NCBI RefSeq assembly: GCF_000759475.1
Contig: NZ_CP009454.1
Span: 868,001-932,000, forward strand
Direction of reading: 5' to 3'
Length of the DNA: 64,000 bases
Source: Pantoea rwandensis
Lineage (GTDB): Bacteria > Pseudomonadota > Gammaproteobacteria > Enterobacterales > Enterobacteriaceae
Made by a program: the position numbers and the translations under genes
The notes under the pieces: model-generated
The model's database searches: none
The model's input: the letters and a program-made list of their open reading frames with translations, nothing else
Told to the model about the DNA's origin: nothing
Shown here: positions 1-9,659 of the stretch, one piece after another
Position numbering within the stretch: position 1 is the stretch's first letter
How the letters are laid out: every line of letters starts with the position of its first letter

Positions 1-1
1 A

Positions 2-109
2 GTGCCTGTGCGCTATTCGATACGGCAGGGAAGCGTGGTGGCGTCAACGCAGCCCGCGAGCAGTGAAATCTATTTGGGCGAGGCGGAAGCGGTGACATTC
101 CGACGATAG
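2..109 (+). CDS. codA: Cytosine deaminase, 3' end only (partial)
   Basis: Only the last 35 codons lie in the window; the gene runs off its left edge. The frame opening VPVRYSIRQG and ending VTFRR before TAG closely matches, from memory, the C-terminus of E. coli CodA, which hydrolyses cytosine to uracil and ammonia for pyrimidine salvage. The metal-binding and catalytic residues lie upstream, outside the window. It is followed by a bidirectional terminator and faces tsgA. The short length limits certainty, but the match covers the whole fragment. Confidence 0.8.
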   Translation: MPVRYSIRQGSVVASTQPASSEIYLGEAEAVTFRR

Positions 110-116
110 TCGCTTA

Positions 117-150
117 ATAAAAAAGAGTGCGCATCACTGCGCACTCTCTT
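117..150. terminator. Bidirectional intrinsic terminator, codA / tsgA
   Basis: A perfect 9-bp stem, GAGTGCGCA (125-133) with TGCGCACTC (138-146), closes a 4-nt loop. It has an A-rich flank on the left and a short T-rich flank on the right. The stronger U-run is on the minus strand (from the A-run 117-124), serving tsgA; codA uses the other direction. Confidence 0.75.
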
Positions 151-200
151 GCTACGGCACCAGGCAACGGAGGCGAACGTTCACCCCTGCACGTCACCGA

Positions 201-1379
201 TTAGTGCGTAATATGACCATGCTGGCGATGTTTGGTCACAAAGCCCAGCAGCACACACATCACAAACACCACGGCATACAAGCCATTCGCGGTGGAGAGT
301 GCCGCATGTGCGCCGCCTTTCGCCACAATCGGGCCGGTGACCACAAAGGTCAGCATGGTGCCGACGGTGCCGCAGGTGAGGATAAAGTTCACCAGCTTCG
401 GCGAAGAGACTTTGGTTTGCAGCGAACCGAGGGTGATGATGGTGGTGTAAATGGCGCTGGAGCTGAAGCCGAGAATCATGATGATCCAGTGCAGCATGCT
501 GGCGTCGTTCGTGGTGACAAACCAGTACATCAGGCCCGTCGCTAATGCGGCTAGCACCATCAGGATGCGCTGTAGATCGAAGAAGCGCAGCAGGAAGCTG
601 AACACCCACATGCCGACCATGTACGCGGTCCAGAAGTTACCCACCAACTGACCGGCTGCCGCAATGTCCATACCCATCGATTTGGTCGCATACTCTGGCA
701 CCCAAGAGATAAAGCCCAGCTGACCAAGGATGTAGCACAGCGCCGCGATCGACAGGAACAGCACGCCAATGCCCCATTTCTCTTTCTCGCCACCTTGTAC
801 GGCAGCTTCGCTTTTCAGTTCCGGGAATTCCACCATCAACGTCAGAACGAAGATGGCGATGTAAATGACGCCGATGCAGGCATATACCCAGTACCATGGC
901 AGCATGCGCGCCAGTAACACACCGGCGATAATCGGGAAAATGGTACCGGCCATGCTGAAGAACGAGTCGGTAAACAGCAGGCGGGAGCCACGCTGACGGC
1001 CATCGTACAGATGGGTAATCAGGAAGGTACCGATCGACATGGTTATACCGCTGACCACACCGAGCACAAACATGCACAGTGAGAAGACGGTCAGGTTATG
1101 GCTGGTCATCAGGCCTGCCACCGCGAGGATCATCAGCACAAAGCCAAAAATCAGCTGGCGTTTCAACGGCACAATCACCATCAGCCAGGCGTTAAGGAAT
1201 ACCGCGACCAGGATACCGGCATTCAGGAAGGTGAAAGTGTTGCTCATCTCTGAGATGGGCAACTGGAAGTATTGGGCAATATTATCCAGTACCATACCGG
1301 TAACGATCACCAGCGCGCCGGTGAGCGCGTAGGAGAAAAAGCTGATCCAGGTAAGGCCAATGCGATTACGGTTTGTCAT
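201..1379 (-). CDS. tsgA: MFS transporter TsgA
   Basis: A 392-residue integral membrane protein of the major facilitator superfamily; E. coli TsgA is 393 residues. About twelve hydrophobic segments fill the sequence. The N-terminus [14 protein letters not shown] and the C-terminal run ending [10 protein letters not shown] are typical of the family. The open frame extends 48 codons further upstream, but those codons are not transporter-like and cover the regulatory region, so the start is placed at 1379. In enterics the gene was named for tellurite/selenite-related growth; the physiological substrate is not known. It is transcribed away from ppiA and shares a 262-bp divergent region with it. 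Confidence 0.93.
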   Translation of the reverse strand: MTNRNRIGLTWISFFSYALTGALVIVTGMVLDNIAQYFQLPISEMSNTFTFLNAGILVAVFLNAWLMVIVPLKRQLIFGFVLMILAVAGLMTSHNLTVFSLCMFVLGVVSGITMSIGTFLITHLYDGRQRGSRLLFTDSFFSMAGTIFPIIAGVLLARMLPWYWVYACIGVIYIAIFVLTLMVEFPELKSEAAVQGGEKEKWGIGVLFLSIAALCYILGQLGFISWVPEYATKSMGMDIAAAGQLVGNFWTAYMVGMWVFSFLLRFFDLQRILMVLAALATGLMYWFVTTNDASMLHWIIMILGFSSSAIYTTIITLGSLQTKVSSPKLVNFILTCGTVGTMLTFVVTGPIVAKGGAHAALSTANGLYAVVFVMCVLLGFVTKHRQHGHITH

Positions 1380-1487
1380 GTTCTGAACCTGTGATGCGCC
1401 GGGATTGGCAAAAAGTGTCATGAATTGTAAATGCAACTGTGATCTTAATAAACAACGAGTGTAACGAGCGGGAAATATTTCATTAAT

Positions 1488-1507
1488 AGTGTGATTTTCA
1501 TCACGCA
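1488..1507. promoter_or_regulatory. CRP-binding site
   Basis: TGTGA (1490-1494), six bases, then TCACG (1501-1505): nine of ten core positions match the CRP consensus TGTGA-N6-TCACA. crp itself lies 6 kb downstream. Occupancy is inferred from sequence only. Confidence 0.7.
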
Positions 1508-1550
1508 AATGATTGCGTGCCAAAAAAAGTATGACAATCGCAACATCAGC

Positions 1551-1565
1551 GTAAATATCGGTAAA
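1551..1565 (+). promoter_or_regulatory. CpxR box upstream of ppiA
   Basis: GTAAA (1551-1555), five bases, GTAAA (1561-1565): an exact match to the CpxR consensus GTAAA-N5-GTAAA, placed 77 bp before the ppiA start and just upstream of a likely -10. It fits the known Cpx envelope-stress control of periplasmic folding factors. Confidence 0.75.
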
Positions 1566-1641
1566 ACGCTGGCTCTTATATAACTTGCTCTTTACAATCG
1601 ATCTCGTTTTTGAGCTTGCACTTCATGGTAAGGAATCTTTC

Positions 1642-2214
1642 ATGTTTAAACGTACTTTGACAGCGGCAGTCGCCCTGTTAGCGCTCTCTTCTGTATCCGC
1701 TTCGGCTCTGGCCGCTAAAGGGGATACTCATGTGCTGCTCACCACCTCTGCGGGCAATATCGAACTCGAACTGAACAACCAGAAAGCCCCGGTTTCGGTG
1801 AAAAACTTTGTCGACTACGTCAACAACGGTTTCTACAACAACACGATTTTCCATCGCGTGATTCCTGGCTTTATGATCCAGGGCGGCGGTTTCACCACGG
1901 ATATGCAGCAGAAGCAGACCGTGGCACCGATTAAGAACGAAGCCGACAACGGCTTGCGTAACCTGCGTGGCACCATCTCGATGGCGCGTACTGCTGATAA
2001 AGACAGTGCGACCAGCCAGTTCTTCCTCAACGTCGCGGATAACGCGTTCCTCGATCACGGCCAACGTGACTTCGGTTACGCGGTATTTGGTAAAGTTGTG
2101 AAAGGCCAGGACGTGATCGACAAGATTGCTCAGGTGCCAACCAAGGATGTCGGCCCGTACCAAAATGTGCCGTCAAAACCGGTTGTTATCCTTTCTGCGA
2201 AAGTCCTGCCTTAA
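1642..2214 (+). CDS. ppiA: Periplasmic peptidyl-prolyl isomerase A (cyclophilin)
   Basis: A 190-residue cyclophilin that catalyses cis-trans isomerisation of proline peptide bonds in the periplasm. It opens with a signal peptide (MFKRT, a hydrophobic stretch, then ASALA before AKGD). The cyclophilin core is intact, with [13 protein letters not shown] and the [10 protein letters not shown] region that line the proline pocket. The upstream in-frame extension from 1585 is rejected because the signal peptide begins at 1642. The length equals the E. coli protein. CpxR and CRP sites upstream suggest envelope-stress and catabolite control. A GC-rich hairpin follows the stop. Confidence 0.95.
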   Translation: MFKRTLTAAVALLALSSVSASALAAKGDTHVLLTTSAGNIELELNNQKAPVSVKNFVDYVNNGFYNNTIFHRVIPGFMIQGGGFTTDMQQKQTVAPIKNEADNGLRNLRGTISMARTADKDSATSQFFLNVADNAFLDHGQRDFGYAVFGKVVKGQDVIDKIAQVPTKDVGPYQNVPSKPVVILSAKVLP

Positions 2215-2220
2215 TGATTT

Positions 2221-2248
2221 AACGCGCCGGCGATCGTCGGCGCGTTCT
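2221..2248 (+). terminator. Probable terminator after ppiA
   Basis: Stem AACGCGCCG (2221-2229) with CGGCGCGTT (2238-2246), 8-nt loop. The following T-run is short, so termination may be partial. Confidence 0.5.
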
Positions 2249-2312
2249 GCTGCTCTCCAGCAAAGCTAAAATTAGCTCTTATACTTAGGGCAAATTGCTT
2301 GTCGGAGGCGCC

Positions 2313-2477
2313 ATGACCAGCCAACTCACCGAAAAACAGAAAGCCACCCTGTGGCAACAGCGCCGCATGGCCAGTTATCAGGCCAGTTGCCGTCTTGCAG
2401 GCTACGTACTCAGCGATATGACGGCTGAGCAACATGAAGAGCGACTTGAGTCACTGAGGAGGCAATATGGCGGATAA
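2313..2477 (+). CDS. yhfG: YhfG/FicA-type Fic antitoxin, inhibitory Glu replaced
   Basis: A 54-residue protein in the place of E. coli YhfG (FicA), the small antitoxin that holds Fic inactive. The start at 2313 has a good ribosome site (GGAGG, 2304-2308) and gives the family length. Family members carry an inhibitory helix with the motif S/T-x-x-x-E-G/N; E. coli YhfG reads SRRLEG from memory. Here the equivalent is SCRLAG (residues 25-30): the glutamate that blocks the gamma-phosphate site is alanine (codon gca, 2397-2399). The gene overlaps fic by 11 bp, so the two are translationally coupled. Whether this protein still binds or inhibits Fic is open. Confidence 0.85.
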   Translation: MTSQLTEKQKATLWQQRRMASYQASCRLAGYVLSDMTAEQHEERLESLRRQYGG

Positions 2478-3060
2478 CACGCTGGCCGTGCGCGACCCTT
2501 ATGTCTGGCACAATGATACGGTGCTGAAAAACCGCCTTGATATTCATGATGACGTGCAGTTGCGTAAAGCCGAACTGGCTTTCAGTGCCGCCCGGCTAAC
2601 CACGCTGGAACTCGGCCCGCGCAGCACCGGCATGCCATGGCTATGCCATATTCATCGCACGCTGTTTCAGGATCTCTACAGTTGGGCAGGGGAGTTACGC
2701 AGCATCGATATCTGGCGTGATGAGACACCCTATTGCCACTGCGAATATATTGAGAAAGAGGGCAACGCGCTGATGAGCGCGCTGGAAGATGAACATCAAC
2801 TGACAAACCTGACGCAGGATGAGTTTGTTGCGCGGCTTGCGCATTACTACTGTGAAATCTTCGTATTGCATCCGTTCCGCGCCGGCAACGGCCGCACGCA
2901 GCGCATTTTCTTTGAACAGCTGGCGCTGCACGCCGGTTATCTGCTGTCATGGGATAAGCTGGATCGAGAGGCGTGGCGTACCGCACTGTATGCTGGTGTA
3001 TCGGGCGATCTGACGCCGCTGACGGCGCAGTTTGCAAAAGTGGTGAGCCCAGCCCGGTAA
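2467..3060 (+). CDS. fic: Fic-domain protein (FicT-type)
   Basis: A 197-residue Fic-fold protein; canonical members transfer AMP to target hydroxyls. The active-site motif reads HPFRAGNGRTQR, with the catalytic histidine at residue 135. The usual motif is HPF-x-D/E-GN-G/K-R, so the acidic residue that holds Mg2+ is alanine here (residue 139). The GNGR anion hole is intact. As remembered, E. coli K-12 Fic reads HPFRVGSGLAQR, so this copy keeps more of the motif than K-12 but is still non-canonical. It overlaps yhfG and precedes pabA, the same order as E. coli. AMP transfer may be weak or absent; this is inferred from the motif. Confidence 0.9.
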   Translation: MADNTLAVRDPYVWHNDTVLKNRLDIHDDVQLRKAELAFSAARLTTLELGPRSTGMPWLCHIHRTLFQDLYSWAGELRSIDIWRDETPYCHCEYIEKEGNALMSALEDEHQLTNLTQDEFVARLAHYYCEIFVLHPFRAGNGRTQRIFFEQLALHAGYLLSWDKLDREAWRTALYAGVSGDLTPLTAQFAKVVSPAR

Positions 3061-3101
3061 AATGCGTAGAATAGCGGCGGTTTGACTGGCCTGAGGGCAC
3101 T

Positions 3102-3677
3102 ATGCTGCTGTTAATTGATAACTACGACTCCTTCACCTGGAATCTCTACCAGTATTTCTGTGAGCTGGGAGCACAAGTCCGCGTGGTGCGTAACGATGCC
3201 ATCACGCTGGCGGAGATGGAGACGCTGCCACTCACCCATTTGGTGATCTCCCCTGGCCCCTGCACGCCGGATCAGTCTGGTATCTCACTGGACGCCATCC
3301 GCCATTTTGCTGGGCGTTTGCCGGTTCTGGGTGTTTGCCTCGGCCATCAGGCGATTGCGCAAGCCTATGGCGCGCAGATAGTGCGCGCGCGGCAGGTGAT
3401 GCACGGCAAAACTTCTGTTATCCAGCACACCAATCAGGGCGTTTTTCGCGACCTTAATAATCCGCTCACCGTTACGCGCTACCATTCACTCATTGTGGCG
3501 CGCGATACGCTACCTGCAGAATTCGACGTCACGGCCTGGAGCCTGCGTAACGGCGAGCCGGATGAGATCATGGGCTTCCGCCACCGTACGCTGCCCTTAG
3601 AAGGGGTGCAGTTCCATCCTGAGAGTATCCTCAGCGAGCAGGGCCATCAGCTGTTGGCTAATTTCCTCGACACGTAA
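3102..3677 (+). CDS. pabA: Aminodeoxychorismate synthase, glutamine amidotransferase subunit
   Basis: A 191-residue class I glutamine amidotransferase that supplies ammonia to PabB, making 4-amino-4-deoxychorismate on the way to p-aminobenzoate and folate. The catalytic triad is complete: Cys79 in GVCLGHQ, and His172 and Glu174 in FHPES. It is four residues longer than E. coli PabA (187). It closely resembles TrpG, but its place between fic and argD matches pabA, and there is no anthranilate synthase neighbour. It starts 41 bp after fic. Confidence 0.94.
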   Translation: MLLLIDNYDSFTWNLYQYFCELGAQVRVVRNDAITLAEMETLPLTHLVISPGPCTPDQSGISLDAIRHFAGRLPVLGVCLGHQAIAQAYGAQIVRARQVMHGKTSVIQHTNQGVFRDLNNPLTVTRYHSLIVARDTLPAEFDVTAWSLRNGEPDEIMGFRHRTLPLEGVQFHPESILSEQGHQLLANFLDT

Positions 3678-3697
3678 CTTATGTTTGCCTTCGTGTG

Positions 3698-4985
<1,288 letters not shown>

Positions 4986-7061
4986 TCAGCCCTTCGGACG
5001 TAACACTTTCAGCCAGCGGCCGTGATGCGGTCGCTGGCTCCACGCCAGTGAAGAGATGGTGTGCATCACATTCAGGTGTTGCAGGATGCGCTTCACATGC
5101 TGCTCGACAATCGTTACCGGCCCTTCATTCATATTCTCCGGCGCTTCCAGAATATTGCTGTCATTGCCTGGCCCATCATACGCCAGCCGCTGCTGACAGC
5201 GCTGCAGCGCAATTTCACAGGATTGCAGATAGCGTTCCGCCAGCTTCGGCGTCAGCATGGTGTGCTCACGCGCCAGGATCGTCATCGCGTTGATGTGTTC
5301 CACAATGAACTGGCTGTGGGTCACCCACATGCGCATATCTTTCAGGTACTGCGCGTTGAAGCCCGGTTCGCTTGAGGCCTGATTCAGTGAGTTGAAGAGC
5401 GCATTGTGCGCCTGATTGACCTTCATGCGCTGATACGCCAGCTTTTCAGGAGACTGCTCCGGCCCCAGCAACATCCGCAAGGCTTCCTGATAAGCCTCCA
5501 GCGCATCATGCGCGTTGCTGCGCAGTAATCCGCTCTGCCACTGTGGCCACAGCCAGATCATACCGGCAAAGGCGATCAGGCAGCCCATCAGGGTATCCAT
5601 CATGCGCGGCAGCAGAAACTGCGCCCCGTTCAGCGACAACAGCTGAAGTGAATACACCGCCGTCACGGTGAAGCCAATCATCGACCAGCCGTAATACTTG
5701 CGCGTGACCAGGTAGCTGGCGAGGGTGATGGCCAGCATGAACAGTAGGGTGATCGATTCGGGGACGTCGAGCTGTAGCGATCCTGCGGCGATCAGCAATC
5801 CGGCAAAGGTGCCCAGCGCACGGTGCTGGATACGCACCCGTGTCGCGCTGTAGCCATTCTGGCTGACAAACATGATGGTCATCAGAATCCAGTAAGGCTT
5901 GGGGATATTGAAGAACAGCGCCAGCGCGCTGCCGAACATCAGCATCACCGAGATACGCGCGGCGGTGCGCAATGCGGCGGACTTGAGCGATAGGTAGCTG
6001 CGCAGCGCCGGGAACAGCGGCAGGCGACGCTGGCGATCCGCCATCAAGTCTCGAGTGTATAACGGCTTTTGCGTGCGCAACACGCGGGCGATGCGGCTGA
6101 AGTGGTAGTAGCAGAAGTTGCCCACCGGGTTATCAGGATGCTGGCGCGCGATTTTTTCCAGCGCACCCAGTTGCTTCTCCATGTGGAAGCGATCGGGCAA
6201 CTGATGATAGAGAATGGCATCGGCCAACAGGCGCAGGCGCGCAGAGATGGTTTTGGCATTCCAGCGGATCACTGCTTCAGCGTGACTCTGCTCGACCAGC
6301 TTTTGCACTTCTTCCGGCTGGTGCAGGCTCACCGAGATGTGCTCCTGCAAATCAAGCGCCACCTGGAAAGCCCGCGTCAGGCGCTTGTGGCTGTTATCGC
6401 GGCTGGCAGAGAGCATGTGCATCTGCTGATAGCAGGTGGTGATCAGGTCAACGGCTTTTTGCTGACGCGCCAGCAACGGCGGCAGCGCTTTCTCGGGATC
6501 GGTAAGCTGCGTCAATAGGGTGTATTTGGCATCGCAATAATCCGCCAGTTCCCGATACAGCAGGCTGAGGGTTTCGCGCATTGGCTGCTCTTTCCACAGC
6601 CAGAACCAGAACCAGTTAAACAGGCCGTACCACAGCGTGCCACCAATATACAGCAGAGGCGGCACCCACATGGGCATGCGGCCCACCAGGCTGAGGCTGA
6701 AGATGGCAGCAATGAGCGTAGCGGGCAGTAAGCGGCCGTGCAGCGGGCTGATTTCGCCGGTCACGCCAATCAACAGCGGCAGCACAAACAGGATCAGCGG
6801 TAACGGAATGGCGTCACTGGTAAGAAATTGGATCAGGAAACTGGCGGTAGCAAACAGTGAGCCGCCCACAATCAGGCGTTTAAAGAAGCGCTTATGTGGT
6901 GTATCGAGACCCGCCATGTTGCAGCAGGCAGGAACTAATGAGAACAGCAGGCCTTTTTGCAGATCGCCAAACAGCCAGCCTAGTGCCACAGGCAGGCACA
7001 GCACCAGCGTTTGCCGCAGTGCGTAGTTGACCTCAGGATGATAGATGATTCGGCGCCACAT
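4986..7061 (-). CDS. yhfK: YccS/YhfK-family inner membrane protein
   Basis: A 691-residue membrane protein of the YccS/YhfK (FUSC-like) family. The N-terminal segment (about residues 10-160) holds a cluster of hydrophobic helices. A soluble helical stretch (about 160-370) is followed by a second membrane cluster (about 375-510) and a soluble C-terminal tail. Relatives resemble aromatic-acid efflux components, but no substrate is established. It is convergent with argD with no intergenic base. It lies 58 bp downstream of crp on the same strand, but a terminator-like hairpin separates them. Confidence 0.9.
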   Translation of the reverse strand: MWRRIIYHPEVNYALRQTLVLCLPVALGWLFGDLQKGLLFSLVPACCNMAGLDTPHKRFFKRLIVGGSLFATASFLIQFLTSDAIPLPLILFVLPLLIGVTGEISPLHGRLLPATLIAAIFSLSLVGRMPMWVPPLLYIGGTLWYGLFNWFWFWLWKEQPMRETLSLLYRELADYCDAKYTLLTQLTDPEKALPPLLARQQKAVDLITTCYQQMHMLSASRDNSHKRLTRAFQVALDLQEHISVSLHQPEEVQKLVEQSHAEAVIRWNAKTISARLRLLADAILYHQLPDRFHMEKQLGALEKIARQHPDNPVGNFCYYHFSRIARVLRTQKPLYTRDLMADRQRRLPLFPALRSYLSLKSAALRTAARISVMLMFGSALALFFNIPKPYWILMTIMFVSQNGYSATRVRIQHRALGTFAGLLIAAGSLQLDVPESITLLFMLAITLASYLVTRKYYGWSMIGFTVTAVYSLQLLSLNGAQFLLPRMMDTLMGCLIAFAGMIWLWPQWQSGLLRSNAHDALEAYQEALRMLLGPEQSPEKLAYQRMKVNQAHNALFNSLNQASSEPGFNAQYLKDMRMWVTHSQFIVEHINAMTILAREHTMLTPKLAERYLQSCEIALQRCQQRLAYDGPGNDSNILEAPENMNEGPVTIVEQHVKRILQHLNVMHTISSLAWSQRPHHGRWLKVLRPKG

Positions 7062-7074
7062 CAGCTCATCGCAA

Positions 7075-7106
7075 ACAAAAACGGCGCGATGTTGCCATCA
7101 CGCCGT
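7075..7106 (-). terminator. Terminator after crp
   Basis: On the minus strand a 10-bp stem (ACGGCGTGAT with ATCGCGCCGT, one G-T pair, 6-nt loop) is followed by TTTTTG. It lies 14 bp past the crp stop and before the yhfK start, so crp is probably monocistronic. Confidence 0.7.
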
Positions 7107-7119
7107 GGGTGATAAGAAA

Positions 7120-7752
7120 TTAGCGGGTGCCGTAGACGACGATGGTTTTACCGTGTGCGGAGATCAGGTTCTGATCTTCCAGCATTTTCAGGATACGACC
7201 CACGGTTTCGCGTGAGCAACCCACGATCTGACCAATCTCCTGACGGGTTATTTTGATTTGCATCCCGTCGGGGTGCGTCATCGCATCGGGTTGTTTCGCC
7301 AGATTAAGCAGTGTTTGCGCGATACGGCCCGTCACATCGAGGAAGGCAAGGTTGCCCACTTTCTCGGAGGTGACTTGCAGACGACGCGCCATCTGCGACG
7401 AAAGTCGCATTAAAATATCCGGGTTTACCTGAATCAGCTGACGGAATTTTTTGTAAGAAATTTCAGCCACTTCGCAGGCAGTCTTAGCACGTACCCAGGC
7501 ACTACGTTCCTGGCCTTCTTCAAACAGGCCGAGTTCGCCGATGAAGTCTCCCTGATTGAGGTAGGAGAGGATCATCTCTTTGCCTTCTTCATCTTTGATC
7601 AGAACCGCAACGGAACCTTTCACGATGTAGTACAGCGTTTCCGCTTTCTCACCCTGATGGATGAGCGTGCTTTTGGACGGATATTTGTGAATATGGCAAT
7701 GGGACAGGAACCATTCGAGTGTAGGGTCTGTTTGCGGTTTGCCGAGAACCAT
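7120..7752 (-). CDS. crp: cAMP receptor protein (CRP)
   Basis: A 210-residue global transcription regulator. The N-terminal cyclic-nucleotide-binding domain includes [18 protein letters not shown]; the C-terminal helix-turn-helix reads [18 protein letters not shown], with the recognition residues in CSRETVGR unchanged. As remembered, the only difference from E. coli is alanine to serine in MRLSSQMA (residue 119 with Met1, 118 in mature numbering), a change also seen in other enterics. AGAGGA precedes the start. It is divergent from yhfA across about 300 bp. DNA targets should be those of E. coli CRP. Confidence 0.98.
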   Translation of the reverse strand: MVLGKPQTDPTLEWFLSHCHIHKYPSKSTLIHQGEKAETLYYIVKGSVAVLIKDEEGKEMILSYLNQGDFIGELGLFEEGQERSAWVRAKTACEVAEISYKKFRQLIQVNPDILMRLSSQMARRLQVTSEKVGNLAFLDVTGRIAQTLLNLAKQPDAMTHPDGMQIKITRQEIGQIVGCSRETVGRILKMLEDQNLISAHGKTIVVYGTR

Positions 7753-8055
7753 TCGCTATTATCCTCTGTTGTAATCGTGCCCAAAATACAGGGGGCAGTT
7801 TTCCCTGTCAGGCGGTGTAATCGTAGAGCGCTTCCAGTAAAGGAAAATTATTTCCGGGTGATTCTTAAGCTACGCTTTTGATTCTTCCCGCCTTCGTCTG
7901 TGATGACGAAAATATTTTCAGCACTGTTTGTAGCACAGCTTTTGCAAGCTGTCTTCTGTTGTCTCGCTTCAGCAACAGGCGGAAGAGTCTGGATTGCTGT
8001 TTATCAAGTGAAAGCGTACTCTGGCGGCAAAACCGCCACTTCAGGAGAAAGAATA
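7753..8055. promoter_or_regulatory. Divergent crp/yhfA intergenic region
   Basis: This 303-bp gap holds no convincing gene. The crp ribosome site lies just before its start on the minus strand. TGTGATGACG (7900-7909) is a CRP half-site, and GAAAATATTTTC (7908-7919) is a 12-bp palindrome. A small hairpin (TGGCGG / CCGCCA, 8022-8038) sits in front of the yhfA ribosome site. crp is autoregulated in enterics, but I cannot place a full CRP operator here with confidence. Confidence 0.4.
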
Positions 8056-8460
8056 ATGCAGGCACGAGTGAAATGGGTGGAAGGGCTGACCTTTCTCGGA
8101 GAATCCTCATCTGGCCATCAGGTATTAATGGACGGTAACTCGGGTGACAAAGCGCCAAGCCCGATGGAGATGGTTTTGATGGCAGCAGGCGGCTGTAGCG
8201 CGATTGACGTGGTATCGATCCTGCAGAAAGGCCGAAATGATGTGGCTGACTGCGAGGTGAAACTCACCTCCGAGCGCCGTGAAGAAGCGCCACGTATTTT
8301 TACGCACATCAACCTGCATTTTATCGTTAGCGGCACCGCGCTAAGCGATAAAGCAGTGGCGCGGGCTGTCGATCTGTCGGCGGAGAAGTATTGCTCGGTG
8401 GCGATCATGCTCGGCAATAGTGTGAAAATGACGCACAGTTACGAAGTGATTGAGCGATAA
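8056..8460 (+). CDS. yhfA: OsmC-like protein YhfA
   Basis: A 134-residue OsmC/Ohr-superfamily protein, the same length as E. coli YhfA and opening with the same MQARVKWVEGLTFLGES. The superfamily reduces organic hydroperoxides with two cysteines; here one cysteine is in AAGGCSAID and another in EKYCSVAIML, the expected places. YhfA's own substrate is not established. The longer in-frame extension from 7900 is rejected, because AGGAGAAAG precedes 8056. It is divergent from crp and convergent with prkB. Confidence 0.9.
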   Translation: MQARVKWVEGLTFLGESSSGHQVLMDGNSGDKAPSPMEMVLMAAGGCSAIDVVSILQKGRNDVADCEVKLTSERREEAPRIFTHINLHFIVSGTALSDKAVARAVDLSAEKYCSVAIMLGNSVKMTHSYEVIER

Positions 8461-8465
8461 CATAA

Positions 8466-8490
8466 GCGGGCGGCCAAACGGCCGCCGCTA
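8466..8490. repeat. GC-rich palindrome between yhfA and prkB
   Basis: Stem GGCGGCC (8469-8475), loop AAAC, GGCCGCC (8480-8486), followed by GCTAC. Read on the minus strand it begins GTAGCGGCGG, the same start as the arms of the palindrome at 15986. It lacks a T-run, so it is more REP-like than a normal terminator, although it lies between convergent genes. Confidence 0.5.
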
Positions 8491-8503
8491 CAGAATTTCT
8501 GGA

Positions 8504-9373
8504 TTATTCAATCCGTTTACCTTCAATCAGCCGCTGCACCAGTGGCGTCATGATTAACTCCATTGCCAGCCCCATTTTGCCGCCCGGCACCACTAGCGTG
8601 TTCATATGTGAAATGAACGAGCCCTGGATCATCGCCAGCAGGTAAGGGTAAGCAATGCCTTCCAGCCCACGGAAGTGAATTACCACAAAACTTTCATCGA
8701 GTGACGGAATTTCACGTGCGGCAAAGGGGTTTGACGTATCCACCGTTGGCACACGCTGGAAGTTGATGTGGGTGCGCGAGAACTGCGGCGTGATGAAGTT
8801 GATATAATCCTCCATCGAACGCACCACTGAATCCATCACCGCTTCACGGGAATGGCCGCGCTCACTGGTGTCGCGCACCAGCTTTTGAATCCACTCCAGA
8901 TTGACAATCGGCACCACGCCGACCAGCAAATCGACATGCTCGGCGACGTTGTGCTGCTGTGTTACCACGCCACCGTGTAATCCTTCATAGAACAGCACGT
9001 CAGTGTTTTCCGGCAGCGGCTGCCAGGGCGTAAAGGTGCCCGGCACCTGATTCCACGGCACCGCTTCGTCGTAGGTGTGCAGATATTTGCGCGACTCACC
9101 CAACCCGGTTTTTCCGTAATGCTTAAACGTCTGTTCCAGCAGCCCGAAGTCATTGGCTTCCGGGCCGAAGTAACTGATATGGCGGCCCAGATCGCGTGCC
9201 TTACGGATCGCCATATCCATTTCTGGACGGGTATATCGGTGAAAACTGTCACCTTCCAATTCCGCAGCATGCAGATCCAGCTGCTGGAAAATCTTACGGA
9301 AGGCGAGGCTGGTGGTGGTGGTACCGGCACCGCTGGAACCGGTCACGGCAATGATTGGATGCCTGGCTGACAT
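8504..9373 (-). CDS. prkB: Phosphoribulokinase-like P-loop kinase PrkB
   Basis: A 289-residue protein of the phosphoribulokinase/uridine kinase family. The P-loop GSSGAGTTT sits at residues 12-20. LFYEGLHGG and a DLLVGVVPIVNLEWIQK block follow. E. coli PrkB has the same length and position, but the genome is heterotrophic and shows no Calvin cycle here, so the physiological substrate is unclear. It lies downstream of yheT-yheU on the same strand and is probably co-transcribed with them. Confidence 0.88.
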   Translation of the reverse strand: MSARHPIIAVTGSSGAGTTTTSLAFRKIFQQLDLHAAELEGDSFHRYTRPEMDMAIRKARDLGRHISYFGPEANDFGLLEQTFKHYGKTGLGESRKYLHTYDEAVPWNQVPGTFTPWQPLPENTDVLFYEGLHGGVVTQQHNVAEHVDLLVGVVPIVNLEWIQKLVRDTSERGHSREAVMDSVVRSMEDYINFITPQFSRTHINFQRVPTVDTSNPFAAREIPSLDESFVVIHFRGLEGIAYPYLLAMIQGSFISHMNTLVVPGGKMGLAMELIMTPLVQRLIEGKRIE

Positions 9374-9434
9374 AACAGAACTCCCTGTGAAGTCGGGCGA
9401 TGAGCATTGTTACCACGAATTACTGTGCGGTGCA

Positions 9435-9659
9435 TTAACCGCGAAACTCGCCTTTCGGCATAATGTTGACGGATTCATGCAGTTCCGACCACACCAGCAC
9501 AACGTCTCCGCGCTCCAGTTGGCGGCGCACGTCGGCGACTTTCTGTTCCAGGCTGCGCTCCTGCTCACCATAGTCGGTACCTTCGCGCAGCACGAAAGTT
9601 TCAATCAGGTTTTCCAGTGTTGCGACTTCAAGTTCTTGCCAGGGAATAATCACGATCAC
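9435..9659 (-). CDS. yheU: Small conserved protein YheU (UPF0270)
   Basis: A 74-residue acidic protein of the UPF0270 family (E. coli YheU is 72). It opens [20 protein letters not shown], a family hallmark. Its start overlaps the stop of yheT by four bases (ATGA), so translation is coupled. Function unknown. Confidence 0.88.
   Translation of the reverse strand: MIVIIPWQELEVATLENLIETFVLREGTDYGEQERSLEQKVADVRRQLERGDVVLVWSELHESVNIMPKGEFRG

Larger units (their letters stand above)
1380..1641. promoter_or_regulatory. Divergent tsgA/ppiA control region
   Basis: This 262-bp gap separates two divergently read genes. It contains a near-consensus CRP site (1488-1507), an exact CpxR-type direct repeat (1551-1565) and an AT-rich TATATAA stretch near 1577-1584 that could be the ppiA -10 element. 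E. coli ppiA is known to respond to both CRP and Cpx, so these sites most likely serve ppiA; an effect on tsgA is possible. Confidence 0.6.

Noticed and set aside
201..545. Plus-strand frames opposite tsgA
   Set aside because: Shadows of the membrane protein on the other strand.
7753..8055. A full CRP operator for crp autoregulation
   Set aside because: Only half-sites (for example TGTGA at 7900) were found; no paired TGTGA-N6-TCACA that I could defend.
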